Source: Candidatus Magasanikbacteria bacterium RIFOXYC2_FULL_42_28
GTDB lineage: Bacteria > Patescibacteriota > Patescibacteriia > Magasanikbacterales > GWA2-37-8
Length of the DNA: 43,002 bases
Direction of reading: 5' to 3'
Assembly (NCBI GenBank): GCA_001784435.1
Contig: MFQZ01000007.1
Span: 137-43,138, forward strand
Position 1 is the stretch's first letter. The number at the start of each line of letters is the position of its first letter. The notes under the pieces are model-generated. The model worked only from the letters and a program-made list of their open reading frames with translations. It was not told the origin of the DNA and searched no databases. This document shows positions 8,716 through 16,485 of the stretch, piece by piece. Made by a program: the position numbers and the translations under genes.

Positions 8716-10181
8716 ATTCTTACATTTATATTTTTACTTTTAAGATATTTTTTTAATTCTTTAATACCAATTTGGCCATAATGAAAAACACTGGCCGCCA
8801 GAACCGCATCGGCTTTGCCGGACATAAAGGCCTGTAAAAAATCTTCCTTGGAGCCGGCGCCACTGGAAGCAATTACCGGTATTTTGACTGTTTCAGCGAT
8901 TATTTTTAATAACTCCACGTCAAAACCACGTTTGGTGCCGTCGCGGTCCAAACTATTTACCAACAATTCCCCGGCGCCATTTTTTTCCATCAAACGCGCG
9001 AACCCAACCGCGTCAACACCAGTGGGCTTATGGCCACTGTCAATAAATACTCGCCAGCCGTCGCGATACCGCTTGACGTCTAAAGAAATTACCAAACATT
9101 GAGAGCCAAACCGACGAGCGATTTGTTTAACTAAATCCGGATTACGAACGGCCGCGCTACCAAGCGATACTTTATCCACTCCGGCAGCCAATAATTTTTT
9201 TACATCGGCCAACGAATTAATCCCACCTCCAACGGTAAAAGGAATGTTAATATTTTTAGCAATTTTTTGAACGAGCGTTATTAAAGTTTTTCTTTTTTCA
9301 ATGGTCGCGGCAATATCCAAAAATACCAACTCATCCGCGCCATTCTGACTGTATAATTTTGCCAACTCCACCGCGTCGCCAATAACCGCCAACTCTTGAA
9401 AACGCTTACCTTTAACAACTAAACCATCCTTAATATCTAAACAGGGGATAATTCTTTTGGCTAAATTATCGCGCGAAAAATATTTAAACACCGACACTAA
9501 ATCAATTTGGCCTTCATAAGCCGCTTTGCCAATGACGGCACCGTCAGCACCCAAACGATTTAGTCGTCGCAACTGCGCCAAAGTAGTAATACCGCCGGCA
9601 ACCGTTACTTTAAAATTATTTTTAATAACCTTACTGGCCAAAACAAAATTTGGGCCAGAGAGCGTCCCATCGCGGGCAACATCAGTTAGCAAAATCTGTT
9701 CAACGCCTGCGGCTTTAATTAATTTCAAATATTGGTCAACACCCATTCCCACCGCCCGTCGCCATCCACGCGTCATCACTTGTCCTTCTTTAACATCAAC
9801 CGCAACCATAATTCTATCCGCGCCATAATTAGCAATTAAATTTTTTACTAAATCTTTCTTGAAAACGGCAGTGCTAAGTATCACCCGATAAAACCCTGAA
9901 TCCAAAAACTGCTTGGCGGTTTTTAAATCGCGAATTCCGCCGCCGACCGTAATCGGCAAACCGGTGGCTTGAAAAATTTTCCTAATTATTTTTTCGTTTT
10001 TAGGATAACCAAATTTAGCGCCATCTAAATCAATAACTTGCAAACACGACGCCCCACTCTCTCTAAATTGCAGAGCGGCAACGACCGGATCAACGGCATA
10101 ACGCTTAACCCGGCCGTAATCACCTTGGGTCAAACGCACACAACGTCCGGCAATAATATCAATAGCGGGAATAATTTTCAT
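8712..10181 (-). CDS. hisAF: HisA-HisF fusion: ProFAR isomerase + imidazole glycerol phosphate synthase cyclase subunit
   Basis: Single ORF of ~489 aa: MKIIPAIDIIAGRCVRL...TDVARDGTLSGPN (HisA) joined directly to LAKRIIPCLDIKDGLVVKG...NSLDRDGTKRGFD...ASSGAG (HisF); start overlaps the hisH stop as ATGA. Confidence 0.95.
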   Translation of the reverse strand: MKIIPAIDIIAGRCVRLTQGDYGRVKRYAVDPVVAALQFRESGASCLQVIDLDGAKFGYPKNEKIIRKIFQATGLPITVGGGIRDLKTAKQFLDSGFYRVILSTAVFKKDLVKNLIANYGADRIMVAVDVKEGQVMTRGWRRAVGMGVDQYLKLIKAAGVEQILLTDVARDGTLSGPNFVLASKVIKNNFKVTVAGGITTLAQLRRLNRLGADGAVIGKAAYEGQIDLVSVFKYFSRDNLAKRIIPCLDIKDGLVVKGKRFQELAVIGDAVELAKLYSQNGADELVFLDIAATIEKRKTLITLVQKIAKNINIPFTVGGGINSLADVKKLLAAGVDKVSLGSAAVRNPDLVKQIARRFGSQCLVISLDVKRYRDGWRVFIDSGHKPTGVDAVGFARLMEKNGAGELLVNSLDRDGTKRGFDVELLKIIAETVKIPVIASSGAGSKEDFLQAFMSGKADAVLAASVFHYGQIGIKELKKYLKSKNINVRI

Positions 10182-10762
10182 AAAGCGCAAAAATTATTTA
10201 ATAATTTCAAACCGGCTAAACCGGATTTTTCCGGGTGAAACTGAACACTATAAAAATTATCACGAGAAATAACGGCCGGAAATTCTACCCCATAATCAGT
10301 AGTGGCCAAAACATACTTAGCCGACGCTTGAAAATAATAAGAGTGAGCAAAATAAAAAAACTCATTATTATTAATTCCAGTCAATAATGGTGAACTTCGG
10401 GAAAACCGCACGCGATTCCAGCCGATCTGTGGAACTTTTAAACCAGCCGGCAACTTAAACACATTGCCCGGTATTACGGAAAGACAACTAACATTATCTT
10501 CGGCGGAAAAATCCGCCAATAATTGCATGCCGAGACATATTCCCAAAAATGGCACTCGGGTACTTTTGATAATTTTATCGATACCACTTTTTTTCAATTC
10601 ACGCCTAGCGCTTTTGGCCCGGCCCTGCCCGGGAAAAATTATTTTATTGGCTTTTTTAATTTTTCCCGGGTCAGAACTAATTTCGCAATCATAACCCAAC
10701 CCCAAAATAGCATTTTGCAGAGAGCCAACATTCCCTGATTTGTAATCAATTATAACAATCAT
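10178..10762 (-). CDS. hisH: Imidazole glycerol phosphate synthase glutaminase subunit
   Basis: 194 aa; GICLGMQLL nucleophile elbow, SVQFHPEKS catalytic His/Glu. Confidence 0.94.
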   Translation of the reverse strand: MIVIIDYKSGNVGSLQNAILGLGYDCEISSDPGKIKKANKIIFPGQGRAKSARRELKKSGIDKIIKSTRVPFLGICLGMQLLADFSAEDNVSCLSVIPGNVFKLPAGLKVPQIGWNRVRFSRSSPLLTGINNNEFFYFAHSYYFQASAKYVLATTDYGVEFPAVISRDNFYSVQFHPEKSGLAGLKLLNNFCAL

Positions 10763-11349
10763 ATTTTTCCCTTTGTGCTCGGAACCTCTCCACTATTTTT
10801 GACATCAATAGCGACGGCCTGACGCAATGCTCGAGCCGTGGCTTTAAAGATCGCTTCCGCCATATGGTGCTCATTGCGTCCATAAGGCAGATTAATATGG
10901 ATATTGGCCCGAGCATTATCCGACAAGGCCTTAAAAAAATCTTCCAATAATTCTGTCGGCAAATCGCCAATTTTTTCTCGCCTAAATTTAACATTCCAAA
11001 CCAAATAGGAACGACCGCCAAAATCAATCACGGCTTGAGCCAAAGCTTCATCTAACGGCGCCCAAAAACCATACCGGCCGATACCGCGGCGCTCGCCCAA
11101 GGCCTGATCAATCGCTTGCCCCAAACAGATGCCAATATCCTCCACGGTGTGGTGCTCATCAATCTCTAAATCCCCTTTAGCCAAAACTGACAAATCAAAC
11201 AAAGCGTGCTTGGCCAAAGCCGAAAGCATGTGGTCTAAAAATCCTACCCCGGTATTAATGGAATATTTACCAGTGCCATCCAAATTAAGCGCTACCTCAA
11301 TTTTGGTTTCCTTGGTATTGCGGATAATTTTTGCAGTTCTATTTTTCAT
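10759..11349 (-). CDS. hisB: Imidazoleglycerol-phosphate dehydratase
   Basis: 196 aa; NTGVGFLDHMLSALAKH, DEHHTVEDIGI, GRNEHHMAEAIFKATARALRQA. Confidence 0.95.
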   Translation of the reverse strand: MKNRTAKIIRNTKETKIEVALNLDGTGKYSINTGVGFLDHMLSALAKHALFDLSVLAKGDLEIDEHHTVEDIGICLGQAIDQALGERRGIGRYGFWAPLDEALAQAVIDFGGRSYLVWNVKFRREKIGDLPTELLEDFFKALSDNARANIHINLPYGRNEHHMAEAIFKATARALRQAVAIDVKNSGEVPSTKGKI

Positions 11350-11855
11350 AAAATTACCTTAAAAGTAGTATTAGTTTTTATCTCCACGAATTTTAGCCCT
11401 AACTTTTTCGCGAATTTTTTATCGGTATGGCTATTCCCTATTACCACGCTGTTCACTCGATCAATATTTTCCATCATCGGCAAATTATCAACTAAACCGG
11501 TCTTTGGTTTGCGACAGTTGCAATCATCAACTGGCAAGTGCGGACAAATTAAAATCATCTCAAAAATAATTCCACTATCTTCACATATCTCTAATAATTT
11601 ATTTTGCGGGCTATCGAAACTCGGCCGCGGAAATATCTCAGCACCAAGTCCATCTTGATTGGAAATCATCACCAACCGATACCCAGCCGCCACCAATTTT
11701 TGCAAACCATCAATAACGCCTGGCAAAATTTTTAGTTTTCCTAAGCTGTCAATTTGATAAGGAACATCACCTGGTTTGATTTCTTGTGGCGTTGGTTCGT
11801 GAATCAAAGTCCCGTCCCGATCAATAAAAGCGTATTTGGTTAATTGTCCAGACAT
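11346..11855 (-). CDS. Histidinol-phosphatase, HAD type (HisB N-domain as a separate gene)
   Basis: 169 aa; FIDRDGTLIHEP, VMISNQDGLG, ICPHLPVDDCNCRKPK closely resemble the enterobacterial HisB N-terminal domain as remembered. Confidence 0.88.
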   Translation of the reverse strand: MSGQLTKYAFIDRDGTLIHEPTPQEIKPGDVPYQIDSLGKLKILPGVIDGLQKLVAAGYRLVMISNQDGLGAEIFPRPSFDSPQNKLLEICEDSGIIFEMILICPHLPVDDCNCRKPKTGLVDNLPMMENIDRVNSVVIGNSHTDKKFAKKLGLKFVEIKTNTTFKVIL

Positions 11856-12907
11856 ACTTTTTTATAAACTTCAATAAACTGACGCGTCTGGGCCGCGGTG
11901 CCAAAACTTAACCGCAAAGTCCCATCAAATCCATAACCACGACGCGGCCGAAGCAAAAAACCATTCTCTTTAAGAGCCAGGAATACCTTTTCGGGATTAA
12001 CAGGACGAAATAAAATAAAATCCGCGACGCTCGGGTAGAAAAAAATTTTATTATCAGTAAAAAATTTCTCCACGAGCGGTTTAGACACAGCCATCACTTC
12101 CCGCACATACGCGCGTAATGGCTCTAAATTACCCAACACCGCCCGCACGGCCGCGAGCGCGACCATATTCACATCATATGGTCCACGAATTTTAATCAAT
12201 TCATCAATCACAGCGGGCGCGGCAACCACATAGCCCACTCGTAAAGCGGCCAAACCAAAGGCCTTGGAAAATGTACGAGTAATAATCAAATTAGGATAAC
12301 TGGATAACAATGACGTCGCCGACTCACCCGAATACTCCACATAGGCCTCGTCAACCAACACCACCGCTTTTTTGGCCACATCCAAAATCCGCCTGATATC
12401 AGCGACTGGAAGCAAAGTTGCCGTCGGATTATTGGGGTTACAAACTACAATTAGTTTGACCCCATCGTCAATGGCATCTAACACCGCCGGCAATGGAAAC
12501 GCCCCACTAGCGCGATCATATTGTGGTGTCAGAACCTCATTACCGCTTACTCCGGCGCACTGATAGAACATCGCGAAACTGGGTGATGGTATAATTACCT
12601 TATCACCCTCGCCAGCAAAAGCCCGAAAGATCAAATCAATGGCTTGGTCCGAACCATTAGACAATAAAATATTTTCCGCCTTAACTCCGGCATATTGCGC
12701 CACCAGTTGATTGACATCGCCATACTCCGGGTAACACTGTAAACGATTTTCCGCTACAAACTTAACTAAAGCCGCGTCAACAACTTGCCCATACGGCTCG
12801 GTGCGTTCATTAAAATCCAACAAAAACCCGCGGTAAGCGCGCCGGCCGCTAAGGGGTGGGCAATAGGGCGCCAACCGCGCGACTGATTTTCTCACTAAAT
12901 TATTCAT
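11840..12907 (-). CDS. hisC: Histidinol-phosphate aminotransferase
   Basis: 355 aa; NGSDQAIDLIFRAF, CNPNNPTATLLP, DEAYVEYSGESATSL, TFSKAFGLAALRVGY. Confidence 0.93.
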   Translation of the reverse strand: MNNLVRKSVARLAPYCPPLSGRRAYRGFLLDFNERTEPYGQVVDAALVKFVAENRLQCYPEYGDVNQLVAQYAGVKAENILLSNGSDQAIDLIFRAFAGEGDKVIIPSPSFAMFYQCAGVSGNEVLTPQYDRASGAFPLPAVLDAIDDGVKLIVVCNPNNPTATLLPVADIRRILDVAKKAVVLVDEAYVEYSGESATSLLSSYPNLIITRTFSKAFGLAALRVGYVVAAPAVIDELIKIRGPYDVNMVALAAVRAVLGNLEPLRAYVREVMAVSKPLVEKFFTDNKIFFYPSVADFILFRPVNPEKVFLALKENGFLLRPRRGYGFDGTLRLSFGTAAQTRQFIEVYKKVCLDN

Positions 12908-12911
12908 ACAA

Positions 12912-14213
12912 TTATTTTTCCTTAAATCTCACCGCGCCAGAAAATTCGTGAACCGGTAATTTTTCTACGCGCGCGAAAACTTGAATAGTGCGACGAATTT
13001 TTTTCAATCCGCCTTTACTGACTTGCTGATACTCCACGAGCCGTACAAAATCAAACACCGATAAACCGGAAAACATCTTGGCAGACCCACCGGTTGGTAG
13101 GACGTGGTTGGCACCGGTAGCATAATCGCCGGCTGATTTACAAGTGTAAGGGCCAATAAACACCGAACCGGCATTGGTGATTTTTTTAGCGATAGCGCGG
13201 GCGCGCTTAGTCATAATTTGAATGTGCTCGGGCGCGTAGTCATTGGCAAAATCCACGGCTTCGCCCAAAGTTTTAACTGTGGCAAAAAGTCCATAACTTT
13301 TTAATGATTTCTTGACGCGATTGCCGGTAGAAAAATTATCCACGGTATTTTTAATTATCTTAATGACGCGCCGGGCTAATTGCAACGAAGTACTAAGTAG
13401 CACCGCGGCCGAATCTTCGGCGTGCTCGCTATCACACATTAAATCCGCGGCCACAAATTCGGGGTTAGCGGTCTTATCGGCGATAATCAGCACCTCCGAA
13501 GGCCCGGCCGGGCTGTCTATCGCCACCTCGCCCTGCCGCGAGACAATCATCTTGGCCGTGGCCACATAAGCATTGCCCGGTCCAACAATTTTGTAAACTT
13601 TGGGAATGGTCTCGGTGCCATACGCCAAGGCCGCTATCGCCTGCGCGCCGGATATTTTAAAAATATCTTTTACGCCCAGATAATTAGCCGCCACCAAAAC
13701 TTCGGGAGCAACCGAACCATCCGGCCGCGGTGGCGTGGTAATAATTATTTTTTTACAGCCAGCAATTTGCGCCGGAATTACGCTCATCAAAACCGAAGAG
13801 GGATAACTGGCAAGACCACCGGGCACATACACTCCCACGATTTCAATCGGTTGCCATTTTTTCCAAACCTTAATACCACAGAGTGGAGACACAAGTGATT
13901 GTGCTTCTAACGAAATTTGTTTGTTGTGTACTAAACGTATATTATTTGCCGCCTGCTTCAAAGCAATCACAAAATCATCACTAACAACTGATTGGGCTTT
14001 ATTAATCTCTTCTTTAGAAACACGCAAATTTCGAAGACACATACCATTTAAACTTTTCATATACTTTTTAACAGCCACATCACCCATATTTTTTACATCA
14101 ACAACAATATCTTCCACCACTTTTAAAACGGAATTATCATTCTTACCCCGGCGGGCCATGACCGACTGAAACCTCGAACTATTTTTAAATTGTTTTAACT
14201 TTATTACTTGCAT
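12912..14213 (-). CDS. hisD: Histidinol dehydrogenase
   Basis: IVGVYVPGGLASYPSSVLM, ISGAQAIAALAYGTETI, VGPGNAYVATAKMIV, YAPEHIQIM, GDYATGANHVLPTGG; start chosen at MQVIKLKQF. Confidence 0.94.
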   Translation of the reverse strand: MQVIKLKQFKNSSRFQSVMARRGKNDNSVLKVVEDIVVDVKNMGDVAVKKYMKSLNGMCLRNLRVSKEEINKAQSVVSDDFVIALKQAANNIRLVHNKQISLEAQSLVSPLCGIKVWKKWQPIEIVGVYVPGGLASYPSSVLMSVIPAQIAGCKKIIITTPPRPDGSVAPEVLVAANYLGVKDIFKISGAQAIAALAYGTETIPKVYKIVGPGNAYVATAKMIVSRQGEVAIDSPAGPSEVLIIADKTANPEFVAADLMCDSEHAEDSAAVLLSTSLQLARRVIKIIKNTVDNFSTGNRVKKSLKSYGLFATVKTLGEAVDFANDYAPEHIQIMTKRARAIAKKITNAGSVFIGPYTCKSAGDYATGANHVLPTGGSAKMFSGLSVFDFVRLVEYQQVSKGGLKKIRRTIQVFARVEKLPVHEFSGAVRFKEK

Positions 14214-14829
14214 ATATATATTTTTCCTTAAAACTATCAACATTATTTCTATTCGCGCCTTCAATCATAACAGCTTGTGAGCGTAAAATTGTGGCCAATG
14301 GCTTCAGACCATACTTACGCAACGTATCACCTGTTTGGGTAATATCACAGACCGCATCAGCAATATTTAATAATGGCGCGATTTCTACTGATCCGTTAAT
14401 TTCAATTACATTAGCAATAATTCCATTTTCATTTAAATACCGACGTAAACTATTAGGATAAGAAGTGGCGATACGTTTGTTTTGTAATTTAGTTACCGAA
14501 TTTATTCCAGAATTAATCGAAGCCGCGATGACTAATGAACACCGACCAAATTCAAATTGATTCGTAACCGGATAACATTCATCTCTCTCATAAAGCGTAT
14601 TTAAACCGACAATTCCAAAATCCGCCGCACCCGTCCTTACATATTCCGGAATATCGCGATTTCGGACCAACAACACATCAACCGGGGCATTCTGGCAAGA
14701 CACAATCAAATCATTCGACTCTCCGATTCCAAAATACAAACCTATTGAATTCAGATAATCAAAGCTTGGCACTCGCAATCGCCCCCTTTTTTGCACAGCT
14801 ATTTTTATCCTATTTTCATTAATTAACAT
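14185..14829 (-). CDS. hisG: ATP phosphoribosyltransferase, catalytic domain only
   Basis: ~214 aa; RIKIAVQKRGRL, GAADFGIVGLNTL, KRIATSYPNSLRRYL, NGSVEIAPLLNIADAVCDITQTGDTLR. Confidence 0.92.
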   Translation of the reverse strand: MLINENRIKIAVQKRGRLRVPSFDYLNSIGLYFGIGESNDLIVSCQNAPVDVLLVRNRDIPEYVRTGAADFGIVGLNTLYERDECYPVTNQFEFGRCSLVIAASINSGINSVTKLQNKRIATSYPNSLRRYLNENGIIANVIEINGSVEIAPLLNIADAVCDITQTGDTLRKYGLKPLATILRSQAVMIEGANRNNVDSFKEKYIYASNKVKTI

Positions 14830-14851
14830 AATATATACTCTTCTAATAAAC

Positions 14852-14877
14852 AAAAAATCGCCTTAATTAGCGATTTT
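14852..14877 (-). terminator. Candidate his leader attenuator terminator
   Basis: Reverse strand AAAATCGC-TAATTAAG-GCGATTTTTT between the leader ORF and the hisG ATG. Confidence 0.65.
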
Positions 14878-14910
14878 GCCTTAAATAACAAACCTACCGG
14901 AGATTTATTA

Positions 14911-14964
14911 TCAAAGGCGATTTTTGTGATGGTTTAAATTTTGTTTGCTTTTTTGTAATTTCAT
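14911..14964 (-). CDS. Candidate his leader peptide MKLQKSKQNLNHHKNRL
   Basis: ATG AAA TTA CAA AAA AGC AAA CAA AAT TTA AAC CAT CAC AAA AAT CGC CTT TGA; tandem His codons; stop falls inside an RNA-pairing segment. Confidence 0.6.
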   Translation of the reverse strand: MKLQKSKQNLNHHKNRL

Positions 14965-14972
14965 ATTGTATC

Positions 14973-14988
14973 AATGTATTAATACATT
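14973..14988. promoter_or_regulatory. 16-bp perfect palindrome AATGTATTAATACATT, candidate operator of the his operon
   Basis: Lies 18 bp downstream of TTGACA (15007-15012, reverse strand), overlapping the candidate -10 region. Confidence 0.55.
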
Positions 14989-15044
14989 AACACACTACTA
15001 AACTATTGTCAAACCAAACCTGTGGATAACTTAAAAACACTCCG

Positions 15045-15338
15045 CTAAACGGAGTGTTTTTTCTTTTTGTTTAATACCGCCTTATAACCCCCTTCACCAT
15101 GTTCGAGCCACAATGCAATTCGAGTAATCGTCGTGGTGGAAACCTTGGCGATACTACTAATTTTTCGATAAGACATGCCTTTTGCCAGCATCTCCGCGAC
15201 CTCAAATCGCGCTGATAATTCTTCTAATTCTTCCAAAGTGCACAAGTCACGCAAAAAATTTAACATTTGCTCACTATCTTTCAAACTTAAAAAGGCGTCG
15301 GCTAATTTTTTTAATTTTTGGGTGCGATAAGTTTTCAT
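15045..15338 (-). CDS. TrpR-like YerC/YecD family DNA-binding protein
   Basis: 97 aa; LRDLCTLEELEELSARFEVAEMLAKGMSYRKISSIAKVSTTTITRIALWL is the TrpR/YerC helix-turn-helix pattern; terminator ACACTCCGTTTAGCGGAGTGTTTTT follows. Confidence 0.88.
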   Translation of the reverse strand: MKTYRTQKLKKLADAFLSLKDSEQMLNFLRDLCTLEELEELSARFEVAEMLAKGMSYRKISSIAKVSTTTITRIALWLEHGEGGYKAVLNKKKKHSV

Positions 15339-15366
15339 AAAAAAACTAAAAAGTTAATCAAATATC

Positions 15367-15582
15367 CTAAACAGCATTATACGTGTTATCATTTCTTTTT
15401 TCAACTGCCAACAAATAAATTTGTCCGTCTTGCAGGCGATAAATAATTCTGATCTTGCCTTTTCTAATTCTAAAAATGTTCTCGTGGCCTTTTAATTTTT
15501 TTAAATCCAAAACTATTTTTTTGACCAACGCGCGTTCAGAGGCAGAAAATTTATTTAACGCTTTGGTAATTTTATCTACCAT
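15367..15582 (-). CDS. RelE/ParE-like toxin
   Basis: MVDKITKALNKFSASERALVKKIVLDLKKLKGHENIFRIRKGKIRIIYRLQDGQIYLLAVEKR; follows a Phd/YefM-like antitoxin. Confidence 0.75.
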   Translation of the reverse strand: MVDKITKALNKFSASERALVKKIVLDLKKLKGHENIFRIRKGKIRIIYRLQDGQIYLLAVEKRNDNTYNAV

Positions 15583-15592
15583 ATTAAATTTT

Positions 15593-15817
15593 TTAAAGCC
15601 GAGCCAGAATCTCTTCAATTTTCACTCCCCCTCTTTTAATTTTGGTGAAATCAACTACTTCTTCCCACATTGATTCATGGTCCACCGGATTAATACTAAA
15701 TACCGGTTGCGACCGACGCACCACCACAAAACTATTACCTTGGGCGACTTTTGTGATAAAATCAGCTAAATTTTCTCGCAATTCCTTCACCCCCACGATT
15801 TTTTCTAGATTGGACAT
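15593..15817 (-). CDS. Phd/YefM-like antitoxin
   Basis: 74 aa; VGVKELRENLADFITKVAQGNSFVVVRRSQPVFSI. Confidence 0.75.
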   Translation of the reverse strand: MSNLEKIVGVKELRENLADFITKVAQGNSFVVVRRSQPVFSINPVDHESMWEEVVDFTKIKRGGVKIEEILARL

Positions 15818-16003
15818 AAAATTAAAGTTAATCTTTAAGTTATCTATAGTTTAACATGTAAATCGGCTATTGTCAACCAATTTTCAAACCCCAATTATTC
15901 CGTCTTAACCTCCCTCCGCCCATACCAAAACGCCACCAAAAAAGTGGTTAACGGCACCGCCATCACCAAACTGCACTTATCCACACCTATCCCAATATCC
16001 CTC

Positions 16004-16032
16004 TTGACAAATGCGACAAAGTCGCATATTAT
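16004..16032 (+). promoter_or_regulatory. Promoter TTGACA-17-TATTAT with embedded perfect inverted repeat ATGCGAC-AAA-GTCGCAT
   Basis: -35 16004-16009, IR 16011-16027, -10 16027-16032, directly upstream of the Fur-family gene. Confidence 0.75.
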
Positions 16033-16056
16033 ATAAACTAAGGAGCTGTAAAAAAT

Positions 16057-16485
16057 ATGGAACAACATTCTCCCTCTAAAAAAATTAAAAGCATCTTGGC
16101 CGACCGCAAGGCCTATACCACCCCCCACCGGCAGGCAATAGTGAACCTGCTCGCGCAGTCAAAGCCAATGTCGGCCCAAGATATAATATCCGCTTTAAAA
16201 AAAGCCGACATCAATCGCGCTACTGTTTACCGCGAGCTAAAATTTTTGAAAGAATTGGGATTAATTGAAGAACTGCAATTGCCCGGCCGCAAAAAATATT
16301 ACGAAATCCAAAAACACCATCACCATCATCTAATTTGCACCCGTTGCCACACCATCAAACAATTGGAACTGCCTCGTCTGGTTTGCAAATTACTCGCCGA
16401 CATTACTTACATTAATAACTGTACGATTACTAATCATAATTTAGAATTTAGCGGGCTGTGCAACCGCTGTCAAAAATACTTATGA
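16057..16485 (+). CDS. Fur-family metal-responsive repressor (Zur-like)
   Basis: 142 aa; TPHRQAIVNLLAQSKPMSAQDIISALKK...NRATVYRELKFLKELGLI; HHHHHLICTRCHTIKQLE; CNRCQKYL. Confidence 0.88.
   Translation: MEQHSPSKKIKSILADRKAYTTPHRQAIVNLLAQSKPMSAQDIISALKKADINRATVYRELKFLKELGLIEELQLPGRKKYYEIQKHHHHHLICTRCHTIKQLELPRLVCKLLADITYINNCTITNHNLEFSGLCNRCQKYL

Noticed and set aside
10178-10762. PGQG instead of PGVG in the HisH oxyanion strand
   Set aside because: I recall PGQG-type variants in other HisH proteins, so not treated as unusual.
14821-15000. T-box riboswitch as an alternative for the his leader
   Set aside because: No T-box AGGGUGGNACCGCG-like sequence or Stem I features visible, and the leader is too short.
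15895-16128. 77-aa reverse ORF overlapping the Fur gene start
   Set aside because: Covers the well-defined Fur promoter/operator and Fur N-terminus; presumed spurious.
16483-16485. Recoded UGA (code 25) as in some CPR lineages
   Set aside because: UGA serves as a normal stop for several genes (e.g. the Fur gene, hisH, hisB), so the standard bacterial code fits.
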